From Abiotrophia sp938010525 (lineage in GTDB: Bacteria; Bacillota; Bacilli; Lactobacillales; Aerococcaceae), in NCBI RefSeq assembly GCF_938010525.1, contig NZ_CALLVK010000022.1:124001-188000 (forward strand): DNA of 64,000 nucleotides. The letters run 5' to 3'. The position numbers were made by a program, and so were the translations under genes. Under the pieces are notes generated by a model. That model was not told the origin of the DNA and made no database searches. It worked only from the letters and a program-made list of their open reading frames with translations. Positions 50,703 through 59,660 of the stretch are shown in pieces. Numbering within the stretch: the first letter of the stretch is position 1; the number at the start of each line of letters is the position of its first letter.

Positions 50703-51560
50703 TTAGGCTTTGCCTGTTGAACCAAACATGTCCATGATTTCTTTAGTTGTCTTCACAATGGCTTCTTTACCAGGTGCGATGACTTTACGTGGGTCATAGA
50801 CTTCTGAGTCAGCTGCTAATTTAGCACGAACAGCTGCTGTCCATTGTTGTTGCAATTCAGTGTTCACGTTGATTTTAGCGTGACCACGTTCGATTGCTTT
50901 CTTGATTTGGAATTCTGGAATCCCTGAACCACCGTGGAGTACAAGTGGAGCACCAGTTGCTTCAGAAATAGCAAGCATTTCGTCGAAACCTAATACAGGT
51001 TCGCCTGCGTAAGTCCCGTGAACTGAACCTAAAGCAGCTGCTAAAGCGTCGATTTGACCTTCAGAAACCATGCGTTTGCATTCTTCTAAGTCAGCGTATT
51101 TGATCCCGCCTGTTACGCCATCTTCAGTACCACCAACGGTCCCAACTTCTGCTTCTACAGAAACATTCTTAGGATGAGCATAAGCCACTACTTCTTTGGT
51201 TAAAGCGATGTTTTCATCGATTGGGTAGTGAGAGTGGTCGAACATTACGGAAGAGAAACCTGCGTCGATGTATTGTTTACATACATCAACAGATGAACCA
51301 TGGTCTAAGTGCAAAGCAACTGGTACTTTTACATCCATTGCTTCCAACAAACCATTTACCATGCCGACAACAGCAACAGGGCCACCCATGTACTTACCAG
51401 CACCTTCAGAAACCCCTAAGATAATTGGTGAATTGTTTTCTACAGCAGCTTGTAATACCGCTTGGGTCCATTCTAAGTTGTTGATGTTGAATTGACCAAC
51501 AGCGTAATGACCTTCTTTTGCTTTCTTCAACATTTCCGTCATACTTACTAAACGACTCAT
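50703..51560 (-). CDS. fba: Fructose-bisphosphate aldolase, class II
   Basis: 285 residues. Zinc ligands in LHLDHGSSVDVCKQYI (about 81-96) and VEAEVGTVGGTEDG (about 132-145); HGTYAG (about 179) and VLHGGSGIPE (about 206-215) with NVNTELQ close the active site. Splits fructose-1,6-bisphosphate in glycolysis. Codon use looks optimised, consistent with high expression. TATAAT on the minus strand at 51603-51598; GGAGGC before the ATG. Confidence 0.96.
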   Translation of the reverse strand: MSRLVSMTEMLKKAKEGHYAVGQFNINNLEWTQAVLQAAVENNSPIILGVSEGAGKYMGGPVAVVGMVNGLLEAMDVKVPVALHLDHGSSVDVCKQYIDAGFSSVMFDHSHYPIDENIALTKEVVAYAHPKNVSVEAEVGTVGGTEDGVTGGIKYADLEECKRMVSEGQIDALAAALGSVHGTYAGEPVLGFDEMLAISEATGAPLVLHGGSGIPEFQIKKAIERGHAKINVNTELQQQWTAAVRAKLAADSEVYDPRKVIAPGKEAIVKTTKEIMDMFGSTGKA

Positions 51561-51597
51561 GTTTATGCCTCCTTGAATTGGATTATTTTATGTTTTT

Positions 51598-51603
51598 ATT
51601 ATA
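51598..51603 (-). promoter_or_regulatory. -10 box of fba
   Basis: TATAAT about 38 bases before the fba ATG; no consensus -35. Confidence 0.45.
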
Positions 51604-51715
51604 CTCCATTTTCACTGCCTTGGCTAGTCTTTCCCTCTAGCTCTGGCCAGAAACTGCGCCATAGCGCTTTCTTCACAAGTTCGCCTCTTGTCTAGTCAGG
51701 CACCGCGCATCTTCA

Positions 51716-51752
51716 GACAAAAACCGCACAAGCCCTGAAAACTTGTGCGGTC
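51716..51752 (-). terminator. pyrG terminator
   Basis: ACCGCACAAG/CTTGTGCGGT stem (51723-51732 with 51742-51751) plus five T on the minus strand. Confidence 0.85.
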
Positions 51753-51757
51753 CTTGA

Positions 51758-53359
51758 TTATGCTTGATGAGCTTGGCAGGCTGCCACAAAACCATCAAAA
51801 ATAGCTTGTGGCCGGTTAGGACGAGAAATAAATTCCGGATGGAATTGCGCTGCAATAAAGAATGGATGGTCTTTAATTTCGACAATTTCCACCAAACGTC
51901 CATCTGGGCTCAGGCCTGAGAAGGTCAAACCTGCTGCTGCTAAACGCTCACGGTAGGCATTATTAAACTCATAACGGTGGCGGTGGCGTTCTTGAACCAA
52001 GTCTTGGCCATAAAGCTGATGAGCCAAGCTTCCTTCCACCAAACGGCAAGGGTAGAGACCCAAACGCAGTGTGCCGCCCAAGTCGCCTTCTACCTCTTGG
52101 TCAGGCAAGAGATCGATAATTTTGTGAGGGCAAGCTGGATTTTCTTCACCTGTATCCGCATCATGGATGCCTACCACATTGCGGGCGAACTCGATGCAGG
52201 CCAATTGCATACCCAAGCAAATCCCAAAGAATGGTAACTTGTGTTCGCGAGCATAGCGAATGGCTGCGATTTTCCCAATTAGGCCTCGGCTACCGAAGCC
52301 ACCTGGTACTAAGACACCATCGACATCAGCCAAGTAGTCAGCGACATTCTGATCATCCACTTCTTCGGCATCAATCCAACGAATGTCAATCTCAGTATCG
52401 TGTGCATAACCTGCATGCTTGAGTGCTTCCACAATGGATAGGTAAGCATCTGGCAAGGACACATATTTACCAACTAGACCGACCCTGACCTTGCCCTTAA
52501 GATTAAGCACCTTGTTTTCTAGCGCCCGCCACTCGGTCATATCTGCTTCCGGACGTTGGATACCAAAGTGGTCCAGCACCAAATCATCCATGCCTTGAGC
52601 TTGGAGGTTGAGCGGAATCGTATAAAGGGTCTCGACGTCGCGAGACTCAATTACAGCATTAGGTTTAACGTCACAGAAGAGGGCTAGCTTGTCCTTAATA
52701 CCACTTGGTAACTCCTCTTCAGTACGGACTACCAAGATATTAGGCTGAATCCCCAAGCTACGCAGTTCCTTGACACTGTGTTGAGTTGGCTTGGTCTTGA
52801 GCTCGCCTGCTGCCTTGAGGTAAGGAATGAGGGTAGTGTGAATATAAAGTACATTGTTGGCGCCCATGTCGGCCTTCATTTGACGTAAGGCTTCGAGGAA
52901 TGGTAGGGACTCAATATCCCCTACTGTCCCCCCTACTTCCGTGATGACAATATCGGCATCGGTTAATTCACCAGCACGACGGATTTTATCCTTGATTTCG
53001 TTAGTGATGTGCGGAATCACCTGAACCGTTGCCCCGAGATAGTCACCCCGACGTTCTTTCTTGAGCACTTCGGAATAGACCTTACCAGTAGTGACATTGG
53101 AATATTGGTTCAAGTTAATGTCAATGAAACGTTCATAGTGACCTAAGTCCAAGTCTGTCTCAGTCCCGTCATCGGTGACAAAGACTTCCCCGTGCTGGTA
53201 AGGGCTCATGGTGCCAGGGTCCACATTGATATAAGGATCGAATTTTTGGATAGCTACTTTGAGACCACGATTCTTGAGCAGACGGCCTAAGGAAGCCGCT
53301 ACAATCCCTTTACCAATTGAGGAAACTACTCCACCCGTTACAAAAATATACTTTGTCAT
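51758..53359 (-). CDS. pyrG: CTP synthase
   Basis: 533 residues. MTKYIFVTGGVVSSIGKGI start, TITEVGGTVGDIES-like ITEVGGTVGDIESLPF (about 139-154), glutaminase domain with VPGGFGSRG (about 350), GICLGMQLA (nucleophile Cys, about 380) and the His/Glu FHPE (about 510). Makes CTP from UTP, ATP and glutamine. The leader has a GGGC start and attenuator, described separately. Follows rpoE in the same direction. Confidence 0.97.
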   Translation of the reverse strand: MTKYIFVTGGVVSSIGKGIVAASLGRLLKNRGLKVAIQKFDPYINVDPGTMSPYQHGEVFVTDDGTETDLDLGHYERFIDINLNQYSNVTTGKVYSEVLKKERRGDYLGATVQVIPHITNEIKDKIRRAGELTDADIVITEVGGTVGDIESLPFLEALRQMKADMGANNVLYIHTTLIPYLKAAGELKTKPTQHSVKELRSLGIQPNILVVRTEEELPSGIKDKLALFCDVKPNAVIESRDVETLYTIPLNLQAQGMDDLVLDHFGIQRPEADMTEWRALENKVLNLKGKVRVGLVGKYVSLPDAYLSIVEALKHAGYAHDTEIDIRWIDAEEVDDQNVADYLADVDGVLVPGGFGSRGLIGKIAAIRYAREHKLPFFGICLGMQLACIEFARNVVGIHDADTGEENPACPHKIIDLLPDQEVEGDLGGTLRLGLYPCRLVEGSLAHQLYGQDLVQERHRHRYEFNNAYRERLAAAGLTFSGLSPDGRLVEIVEIKDHPFFIAAQFHPEFISRPNRPQAIFDGFVAACQAHQA

Positions 53360-53392
53360 GTCACTACTCCTTTTCCTTGCTTATTTAATAAA

Positions 53393-53428
53393 TGAAAATC
53401 GCTCCCCGTTCTAGGAACAGGGAGCGCT
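53393..53428 (-). terminator. Attenuator terminator in the pyrG leader
   Basis: CGCTCCCTGTTC/GAACGGGGAGCG stem (53425-53414 with 53411-53400), loop CTA, then ATTTTC on the minus strand. Its 5' arm contains CUCCC, able to pair with an added G-tract at the RNA 5' end. Confidence 0.8.
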
Positions 53429-53465
53429 CACTCGGTCAGTTGCCCCTAAAAAGCTTTAGGGGGCC

Positions 53466-53502
53466 CACATAAAATATTACGCTAAAGCTCTGACCGCGTC
53501 AA
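53466..53502 (-). promoter_or_regulatory. pyrG promoter with GGGC initial transcript
   Basis: TTGACG (53502-53497), 17-base spacer, TAATAT (53479-53474), then 7 bases to GGGCCCCC starting at 53466. In B. subtilis, pyrG starts with GGGC; low CTP causes stuttering that adds G residues, which block the downstream terminator. The same layout is seen here. Confidence 0.8.
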
Positions 53503-53504
53503 GT

Positions 53505-54182
53505 TTATTCTTCTTCGTCAAGTAATTCTTCTTCGTATTCTTCGTCTTCTGACTCGAAGTCTTCGGCTTCATCATCTTCAGCCTCGAAGGAAGCATCACC
53601 GTCTAAGTCTAAGTCATCGTCGCCGAAATCAGAGAGGTCAGAAGCGTATTCGCCCAGCTCTTGATTTTCGTCGTCATCTAAACCAACGGCGTCGTCTTCA
53701 ATGAGGGTTAGACCACGAGTATCGTCGTCATCCTCATCATCCTCATCTACATCACCGTAATCGTCTAAATCAGTATCGTAGATATCATCTGCATCTTCTG
53801 GATCATCATCGTTGTAGTCGATCATGTCGTCTCCTTCAGAGAAGGCATTGTATTTACGTTTCTTACGACGGCTAACTGGACGATCATCTTCAGCTTCAGC
53901 GCTAGAGATAATTTCTTCATCGATTGCATCGATTGGGTACCAGCCACGCAAGCCCCAACGATTCTCCCCTAAGGAGATAAAACGGCCATCGATATTTAAG
54001 TCGGTGTAGAAGCGGACCATACGGCTTTCTAGCTCTAACTCTGATAATTCCAAGTAGTTTTGGATTTCAATCAGTAATTCCGTAAAGTCTACCACATCAC
54101 CTTTTTGTTCTAAAATTGCGTGAGCAACTTCAATCATGGATAAATCTTTGCGGTCTTGTCCTTCAAATTGTTTCAAAATCAT
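53505..54182 (-). CDS. rpoE: RNA polymerase delta subunit
   Basis: 225 residues from ATG 54182. The N-terminal HARE-HTH/delta domain MILKQFEGQDRKDLSMIEVAH to RWGLRGWYPIDAIDEE (about 1-90), then a very acidic Asp/Glu-rich tail to the end (about 110-225), longer than the Bacillus tail. Delta displaces RNA from RNA polymerase and helps recycling and rapid promoter response. Adjacent to pyrG as in Bacillus. GGGAGG lies 12 bases upstream. Confidence 0.96.
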   Translation of the reverse strand: MILKQFEGQDRKDLSMIEVAHAILEQKGDVVDFTELLIEIQNYLELSELELESRMVRFYTDLNIDGRFISLGENRWGLRGWYPIDAIDEEIISSAEAEDDRPVSRRKKRKYNAFSEGDDMIDYNDDDPEDADDIYDTDLDDYGDVDEDDEDDDDTRGLTLIEDDAVGLDDDENQELGEYASDLSDFGDDDLDLDGDASFEAEDDEAEDFESEDEEYEEELLDEEE

Positions 54183-54225
54183 GGTTTGACACACCCTCCC
54201 TAGTATACTCTTATATATTACCTAT

Positions 54226-54660
54226 TTAAGCGACATAAATCAATCGAAAACGATAGTTTCCTAGCAATTCTTGGTCATTTTTTAATTGATAGTCAACGGT
54301 CAAGGCATAGCGGATTTTTCCTGCTTGATCCGCCGGCTCAAAATGCCAGTGCAAATGCTGAGTATGGACACTCAAAGGCCAACTGCCCTGAGGGGTCTGG
54401 TAGCTGGTCATGGTTTCTTGGTCTGGCACAAAGAGTAGCACCCCCTGGGCCTGACTGACTTGAATCTGGGTGCTTCCATCTGCTTGGGGTAGCCATTTGA
54501 CTTCAACAGGTTCCTGATTGAGATTTTGATAGGTCAGCTTGGTAAAAGATTCTAGCTCTAAGAGGACTGCCTGGGTCTTGTGGTCATAACGTTCTACCTG
54601 CTGGCTATCTGGATAAATAATTTGTTGTTCGACCTGAAGGTCAATGCTTACACGTCTCAT
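54226..54660 (-). CDS. ywiB: DUF1934 lipocalin-like protein (YwiB family)
   Basis: 144 residues from ATG 54660 (MRRVSIDLQVEQQII), AAAGGA 5 bases upstream. Predominantly beta strands: LTYQNLNQEPVEVKWLPQADGSTQIQV, SVHTQHLHWHFEPADQAGKIRYALTVDYQL. This is the calycin-like beta barrel of YwiB, function unknown. Lies upstream of rpoE, a common neighbour of ywiB. Divergent from lipL. Confidence 0.82.
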   Translation of the reverse strand: MRRVSIDLQVEQQIIYPDSQQVERYDHKTQAVLLELESFTKLTYQNLNQEPVEVKWLPQADGSTQIQVSQAQGVLLFVPDQETMTSYQTPQGSWPLSVHTQHLHWHFEPADQAGKIRYALTVDYQLKNDQELLGNYRFRLIYVA

Positions 54661-54729
54661 GAAGGTCCTTTCTGGCCATTTGTTCACTTTCTGTCACAAG
54701 ATGGGCCTCTCGAATGGTTCTATATAGTC

Positions 54730-54754
54730 ATTATACCGCAAATCGTGCTATAAT
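54730..54754. promoter_or_regulatory. Overlapping divergent promoters of ywiB and lipL
   Basis: On the plus strand TGCTATAAT ends at 54754 (extended -10 for lipL). On the minus strand TATAAT is at 54735-54730 (for ywiB). The -35 boxes are weak. Confidence 0.5.
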
Positions 54755-54821
54755 AACACCATAGCAATCGCTCTCATCTGCATTTAGGAGCGCAACTTTG
54801 ATAAGAAAGGGGGAGGGCAGA

Positions 54822-55685
54822 ATGGCATTGCCGCAATTTCCGTATTTATCACAGCATGAATGGCGTTACTTCGACGATGCTAGCCATGTTCCGGCGCTAG
54901 CGGCAAGCGATAGTTTGGCCTATCAGGACAGCTTCATTCGTTGGCTCCCTCATTTACAAGGGGACCAGCCTCAAGGCCTCGTTCACTTCTATTCCATTGA
55001 TCGGCCCACTGTCCTCCTAGGCGCCAAAGATAGCCGTCTGCCTAACTTAGCGGCTGGTTTGGCCTACCTAGAAGAGCAAGGCTTCGACTATGCCCTCCGG
55101 CCCCATGGTGGTTTGGGCGTGGTCTGTGATCCAGGCATCCTGAATATTGGTCTGGCCAGTGATCTGACCCACTTCCCTCTATCCATTGATGCCGCCTATG
55201 AACAGATGGTGGCCCTGATTGGACTGTCCCTGATGTCTTATGGCCTTGAGCTTGAAGCCTATGAAATCGCCCAATCCTACTGCCCTGGTACCTATGACTT
55301 GGTCGTGGGGGGCCAGAAAATCGGGGGCATTGCCCAACGTCGCTTTAAGACCGGTCTGACAACTGCGGCTTATATCAGTGTAGCGGGCGACCAAGCGGCT
55401 CGCGCCCAACTCATGGCGGGCTTTTACCAGGCAGCTGGGGCGGACGACAGCTATCCCAAGGTAGACCCAGCGGTCATGACGACCCTGGCTCATGCTTGTG
55501 GCCGACCACTTGACCGCCAGACCTACCAAGAAGAGCTGATCCAGCTGATTAGCCACTATCAAAAACTAGTCCCAGGCGACTATCAAGACCCTGCCCTAGT
55601 TCCTATCTTTACCAAAATGCGCCAAGTATCCTTGGCCCGCACCCAATCACTAAAACCAGAAGTCAATAGCAAGCCAGATAGCTAA
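54822..55685 (+). CDS. lipL: Lipoate/octanoate protein transferase, LipL-like
   Basis: 287 residues from ATG 54822 (GGGGGAGGG just upstream). BPL/LplA fold: LRPHGGLGVVCDPGILNIGL (about 92-111) replaces RRxSGGG, and SYCPGTYDLVVGGQKIGGIAQRR (about 150-172) holds a Cys at the position of the LipL amidotransferase nucleophile and a conserved Lys. LipL moves octanoate from GcvH to E2 subunits. A lipoate ligase role is the alternative. It is followed 12 bases later by ywfO, as in Bacillus (ywfL near ywfO). Confidence 0.82.
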   Translation: MALPQFPYLSQHEWRYFDDASHVPALAASDSLAYQDSFIRWLPHLQGDQPQGLVHFYSIDRPTVLLGAKDSRLPNLAAGLAYLEEQGFDYALRPHGGLGVVCDPGILNIGLASDLTHFPLSIDAAYEQMVALIGLSLMSYGLELEAYEIAQSYCPGTYDLVVGGQKIGGIAQRRFKTGLTTAAYISVAGDQAARAQLMAGFYQAAGADDSYPKVDPAVMTTLAHACGRPLDRQTYQEELIQLISHYQKLVPGDYQDPALVPIFTKMRQVSLARTQSLKPEVNSKPDS

Positions 55686-55697
55686 GGAGGTTATGCC

Positions 55698-57095
55698 ATG
55701 TTTAACTTTGATGGGGCCGTTGCGGCCCAAAAACTCAGCCGTGAGAAGGTCTTCCGCGACCCGGTACATGGCTATATCCATATCCAAGACCAGATTATCT
55801 TAGATCTGATTAACACGCGAGAATTCCAACGCCTGCGCCGTATTAAGCAATTGGGCGGTTCCGTCTACACCTTCCACGGGGCCGAACATTCTCGCTTCGG
55901 TCATTCTCTAGGCGTCTATGAAATCACACGTCTCATAGTCGACAAATTCGAGCGCCAATACCTGTCCCAAACGCCGGGTGACGGCCTATGGCAGGCCTCT
56001 GAGCGCTTGGTCGCCCTCTGCGCTGCCTTACTCCATGATATTGGCCACGGTCCCTTCTCCCATGCCTTTGAAGGGATCTTCCATACCAACCACGAGGAGA
56101 TTACTCAACGCATTATCACCTCGCCTGAAACTGAAATTCATCAGGTCCTGTTACAACTTGGCCCAGAATTCCCAGCTAAGGTCGCCAGTGTCATTAATAA
56201 GACCTACCCTAACCAACAGGTGGTCCAACTGATTAGTAGTCAGATTGATGCCGACCGCATGGACTATCTGCTTCGCGATGCCTACTATGCTGGCGTCTCT
56301 TACGGTACTTTCGATTTGACGCGGATTTTGCGGGTGATTCGCCCCTTCAAAAACGGCATTGTCTTCGACTTTTCGGGTATGCACGCCATCGAAGACTATA
56401 TCGTCAGTCGCTATCAAATGTATATGCAGGTCTACTTCCACTCCGTCTCCCGCGGCATGGAAATGGTCCTCCACAGCCTACTGACCCGCGCTAAGACCTG
56501 TTATCTGGAAAAAGCGGACCAGATGAAGACCCAAATCAGCTTCCTAGAGCCCTTCCTACGAGGGGACTGGCTCCTATCTGATTACTTGCGGTTGGACGAC
56601 CACATCCTCAGCAGCTACTTCAACCACTGGCTAGACGAAGAGGACGTCTTGCTGGCAGACTTGGCTAATCGCTTCCTGACCCGCAAACCCTTCAAATCCG
56701 TCCTGACTAGCCCAGAAGAGAAGACTGAGCTGACCATTGCCATCGACCAAGAGTTGGTCCGTCTGGGCTATGACCCTTACTATTATTTCGCGGAGAATTC
56801 TAGTTTTGACCTGCCTTATGACTATTATCGTGTAGGTCAGATTAGCAAACGCACCCAGATTGAGCTCATTACCAAGATGGGGCAGATTGTTGAGCTATCT
56901 CAAGTTAGTCCCCTAGTCAATTCCCTAGCCGGCAAGCAGCGCGGCGATTTGCGTCTCTACTTCCCTAAAGAAATTTTGACCACAGCCGAGGATACGGCAG
57001 CCGACCAGGTCAATGAGAACCAGACCACCTTGCTGGCGGCTTATTACAATGAGCGCAACGACGTTACCCAGAATATTCAACAACGACTGTTCTAA
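55698..57095 (+). CDS. ywfO: HD-domain phosphohydrolase (YwfO-like dNTPase)
   Basis: 465 residues. HSRFGHSLGVYEI (about 60-72) and HDIGHGPFSHAFE (about 113-125) give the metal-binding H...HD...D pattern; SQIDADRMDYLLRDAYYAGV (about 177-196) is typical of SAMHD1-like dNTPases. Related enterococcal and Bacillus proteins hydrolyse dNTPs or act on nucleotides. GGAGG precedes the ATG. Cotranscribed with lipL. Confidence 0.9.
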   Translation: MFNFDGAVAAQKLSREKVFRDPVHGYIHIQDQIILDLINTREFQRLRRIKQLGGSVYTFHGAEHSRFGHSLGVYEITRLIVDKFERQYLSQTPGDGLWQASERLVALCAALLHDIGHGPFSHAFEGIFHTNHEEITQRIITSPETEIHQVLLQLGPEFPAKVASVINKTYPNQQVVQLISSQIDADRMDYLLRDAYYAGVSYGTFDLTRILRVIRPFKNGIVFDFSGMHAIEDYIVSRYQMYMQVYFHSVSRGMEMVLHSLLTRAKTCYLEKADQMKTQISFLEPFLRGDWLLSDYLRLDDHILSSYFNHWLDEEDVLLADLANRFLTRKPFKSVLTSPEEKTELTIAIDQELVRLGYDPYYYFAENSSFDLPYDYYRVGQISKRTQIELITKMGQIVELSQVSPLVNSLAGKQRGDLRLYFPKEILTTAEDTAADQVNENQTTLLAAYYNERNDVTQNIQQRLF

Positions 57096-57111
57096 GGATT
57101 AGAAATAGATA

Positions 57112-57340
57112 CTAGCTTTTCCAACGGTGAATAACTTTAGTCGCTCAGGCAAACGTCATGCCCATGGAAGGGGACCGGCTTTAGCCTGGCTATCCGCCAG
57201 TCTTCCGCCTTGTCAGGCTATGGAATCGCTAAGTCGCGACGCTCCAAGCGCTTCTCATACGCCTGCCATCCTCAACCTTCCAATGGCAGGATGTTTGACG
57301 CGACTACAGTTATTCACCTGGCTTCAATGCTAAAAGCTAG
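57112..57340. repeat. 229-base imperfect inverted repeat (MITE-like or structured RNA)
   Basis: Arms pair over most of the element: CTAGCTTTT (57112-57120) with 57332-57340; GGTGAATAACT (57126-57136) with 57308-57318; TAGTCGC (57138-57144) with 57300-57306; a 22-base block 57150-57171 with 57276-57297 (18 of 22 paired). Inside, TAGCCTG/CAGGCTA (57182-57188 with 57214-57220) forms a second hairpin. It fills the gap between convergent ywfO and the ABC gene and has no credible gene. No clear target duplication seen. Confidence 0.7.
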
Positions 57341-57372
57341 CCTCTCACAATACAAAAAATAATCCATACACA

Positions 57373-57411
57373 AAAATCCCATTATATCATATATGATATA
57401 ATGGGATTTTT
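57373..57411. terminator. Bidirectional terminator formed by the 27-base palindrome, copy 2
   Basis: AAAATCCCATTATATCAT and its complement make a perfect 38-base palindrome (57373-57410) with A and T tails, right after the ABC exporter stop. The core 27 bases (57379-57405) are identical to 47100-47126. Confidence 0.8.
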
Positions 57412-59010
57412 TTATGCGCTAATTTCTTCTAAGTATCCATCGCGTATAGTAAGGACGCGGTCGTATAGGGAAATGAGGTCTGGCGTAATATGGTGCTCAA
57501 TGTCAATAACCAAGCCGGGATACTGACGTAAAACTTGGTTTAAGGCTTTTGCAGCCTGAGCATCAAGTCCTGAAAGAGCCTCATCCACTAGTAAAATAGG
57601 CTTTTTGAAGAGAAGCGCACGCGCAACCTCTAATCGCTTGAGTTCACCGCCTGATAAAATTTGTTGGTCACCACCCAAAACTCTAGCCAAAGATTCTGGA
57701 TTAGCAAACTTGGCCAATCCTACAGCTTGTAAGACCCTCTCCATTTGCTCTGACCTGTAATCTAGTCCTAAACTTAAATTTTCCCCTAAAGTCAGATTAA
57801 AAACAAAAGGCGCTTGTTCCACCATACCAAACCAAGATTCTTCATCCGATGGTAATGCATCTCGATTCAGACTCACTTTGCCTTCCAGTAGTGGAATTTC
57901 GCCCATCAGAGTCTGGATAAGGGTTGACTTGCCCGAACCTGATGGAGCCTGCAAGAGGATTTTTTCTCCCAAGTTCAACTGGAGATTCAAGCCTTTAATC
58001 AAAGGACGATTTGGATAACCAACTGTCCCATCCTGCACCTGAATCAATGTTTGCTTTTCACCACGCACTAACTCTAGATGCGACTTTTCGGCTTGGACTG
58101 GTTGCATTATCTTGTCTAGGAGTGGCTGTGTTGCGGACATATTATTATAAAGTTGAATGCAGGTCATTAGGGGAGAAATCACCCGATCTGCCGCCATGTA
58201 AATAGTAATCAACGCCCCCACCGTTAGACGGCCTGCCATGACAGATTGAATGCCAAGTAGTAAACCCACCAAAAGGGCACCAACATAGAGTAAACTAACC
58301 AAGGTATTGGCTATTTGTTGCTTGAGCTCCATTTGGAGATAGGCTGCCTCTGAATGATTCAATTGGGACATAACACGCGTTTGTCCCGGCAACAGCGCTT
58401 GAAAACGGCTTAGGAGCTTGCGCCCTTTAAGAAAATCATCCAATTGATTGATGAAACGCTGGTTTTCTCCTTGCCAGTTTAGAGTGGCCTCTTTGAGCCA
58501 CTTGGCGCTGAGGCGCGGTACCAAGACAGGTATAAATCCTAGCCCTACAAAAATTAGTCCTACCGGTACATCAAGCATCATTAAGAAGCTAAAAGTAACC
58601 GCCGTCTGCAAAAGACAATAGACAAATGTCAAGAGGCTGGCGACTATCCGCTCATCAATCTGCGTCACCTCGGTCGTAATACTAGCCAGATAGCCACTAG
58701 CAGCGCCCAATCGCGGTCTAGCACTGGCCTTAGTCAATTCTTGTGCTTTTAACTCAATCCTAACTTGGGTCCGAATTTTAGCTAGGAAGTAACGCTGTAA
58801 GGCCTGCGAAAGAGCAATTAGCATGAGAAAAGCAAGCCACTGCACTGTTGTCCAAGTCCCGGAAACGTAATCTCCCACTGTCAGAAAGTCGGTAAAACGC
58901 CCTAAAAAGTATGGTCCCCCGATACCATCGAAGGAAAGTAAAATAGAAAATAGGATGCAAGCCAGAACTAAATTAAACTTTCCAACAAACAATTTACTTA
59001 TTTTCCCCAT
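57412..59010 (-). CDS. ABC exporter, fused permease and ATPase
   Basis: 532 residues. Five to six membrane helices (about 1-290) with the loop GYLASITTEVTQIDERIV typical of ABC exporters; ATPase domain with Walker A APSGSGKSTL (about 352-361), Q-loop VEQAPF, signature LSGGELKRLEVARAL (about 445-459), Walker B ILLVDEALSGLD and switch His in IEHHI. The Q-signature-Walker B set is complete. Possible substrates: peptides, bacteriocins or drugs; unknown. It stands alone, and its sequence looks more AT-rich than the neighbours, hinting at later acquisition. Confidence 0.85.
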   Translation of the reverse strand: MGKISKLFVGKFNLVLACILFSILLSFDGIGGPYFLGRFTDFLTVGDYVSGTWTTVQWLAFLMLIALSQALQRYFLAKIRTQVRIELKAQELTKASARPRLGAASGYLASITTEVTQIDERIVASLLTFVYCLLQTAVTFSFLMMLDVPVGLIFVGLGFIPVLVPRLSAKWLKEATLNWQGENQRFINQLDDFLKGRKLLSRFQALLPGQTRVMSQLNHSEAAYLQMELKQQIANTLVSLLYVGALLVGLLLGIQSVMAGRLTVGALITIYMAADRVISPLMTCIQLYNNMSATQPLLDKIMQPVQAEKSHLELVRGEKQTLIQVQDGTVGYPNRPLIKGLNLQLNLGEKILLQAPSGSGKSTLIQTLMGEIPLLEGKVSLNRDALPSDEESWFGMVEQAPFVFNLTLGENLSLGLDYRSEQMERVLQAVGLAKFANPESLARVLGGDQQILSGGELKRLEVARALLFKKPILLVDEALSGLDAQAAKALNQVLRQYPGLVIDIEHHITPDLISLYDRVLTIRDGYLEEISA

Positions 59011-59201
59011 CTGTCACCCCGCCCTTTCCTAATAAGGCCCATATATATTCAGTGCGATATCTTGTTTTGCATTTTATCCTTAAAACTCCCGTTTGTCAAT
59101 ATCCATAAAAGGATAGTAAAGGGCTCATTTTGAATTCATAAACTCTCTTAAGCGTATGTAACCAGGGGCAAGCTATTCATTAACGTATTCACGGACAAAA
59201 C

Positions 59202-59244
59202 AAAAAAGCTAGAGACTCCGATAAAACGGAGTTTCTAGCTTTAT
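59202..59244 (-). terminator. rplL terminator
   Basis: AAGCTAGAAACTCCG/CGGAGTCTCTAGCTT stem (59206-59220 with 59227-59241), loop ATAAAA, then T-run on the minus strand. The rest of 59011-59200 shows nothing clear. Confidence 0.88.
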
Positions 59245-59259
59245 TTCTTAGCTTGAAAA

Positions 59260-59625
59260 TTACTTCAAGGTTACAGTTGCGCCAACTTCTTCCAAGGCAG
59301 CTTTCAAAGCTTCTGCGTCTTCTTTAGAAGCGCCTTCCTTAACTACAGATGGTGCGCCGTCAACTAATTCTTTAGCTTCTTTCAAGCCTAAGCCAGTTGC
59401 TTCACGGACAACCTTGATAACTTTGATCTTACCTGCACCTGCGTTAGTTAATTCAACGTCAAATTCAGTTTTCTCTTCAGCTGCTGCTGCTGGACCTGCT
59501 GCTACTGCTACAGGAGCTGCTGCAGTTACGCCAAATTCTTCTTCGATTGCTTTTACTAAATCGTTTAATTCGATGATTGTTGCTTCTTTGATTTCAGCAA
59601 TAATGTTTTCAATGTTTAATGCCAT
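59260..59625 (-). CDS. rplL: Ribosomal protein L7/L12
   Basis: 121 residues. N-terminal dimer domain MALNIENIIAEIKEATIIEL, Ala-rich hinge (AAAPVAVAAGPAAAAEEKTE, about 34-53), C-terminal factor-binding domain with KIKVIKVVREATGLGLKEAK. Forms the L12 stalk with L10. 35 bases after rplJ. Confidence 0.98.
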   Translation of the reverse strand: MALNIENIIAEIKEATIIELNDLVKAIEEEFGVTAAAPVAVAAGPAAAAEEKTEFDVELTNAGAGKIKVIKVVREATGLGLKEAKELVDGAPSVVKEGASKEDAEALKAALEEVGATVTLK

Positions 59626-59660
59626 GATTAATTTCCTCCATTAAGTTTAGTATTATGTAA

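Noticed and set aside
57127..57333. Plus-strand 68-codon frame in the large inverted repeat
   Set aside because: No ribosome site and no recognisable sequence; the region is better explained by its dyad structure.
57112..57340. 6S RNA as explanation of the large hairpin
   Set aside because: The length fits, but no match to 6S conserved parts as I remember them, no promoter, and the convergent-gene position argues for a MITE-like element.
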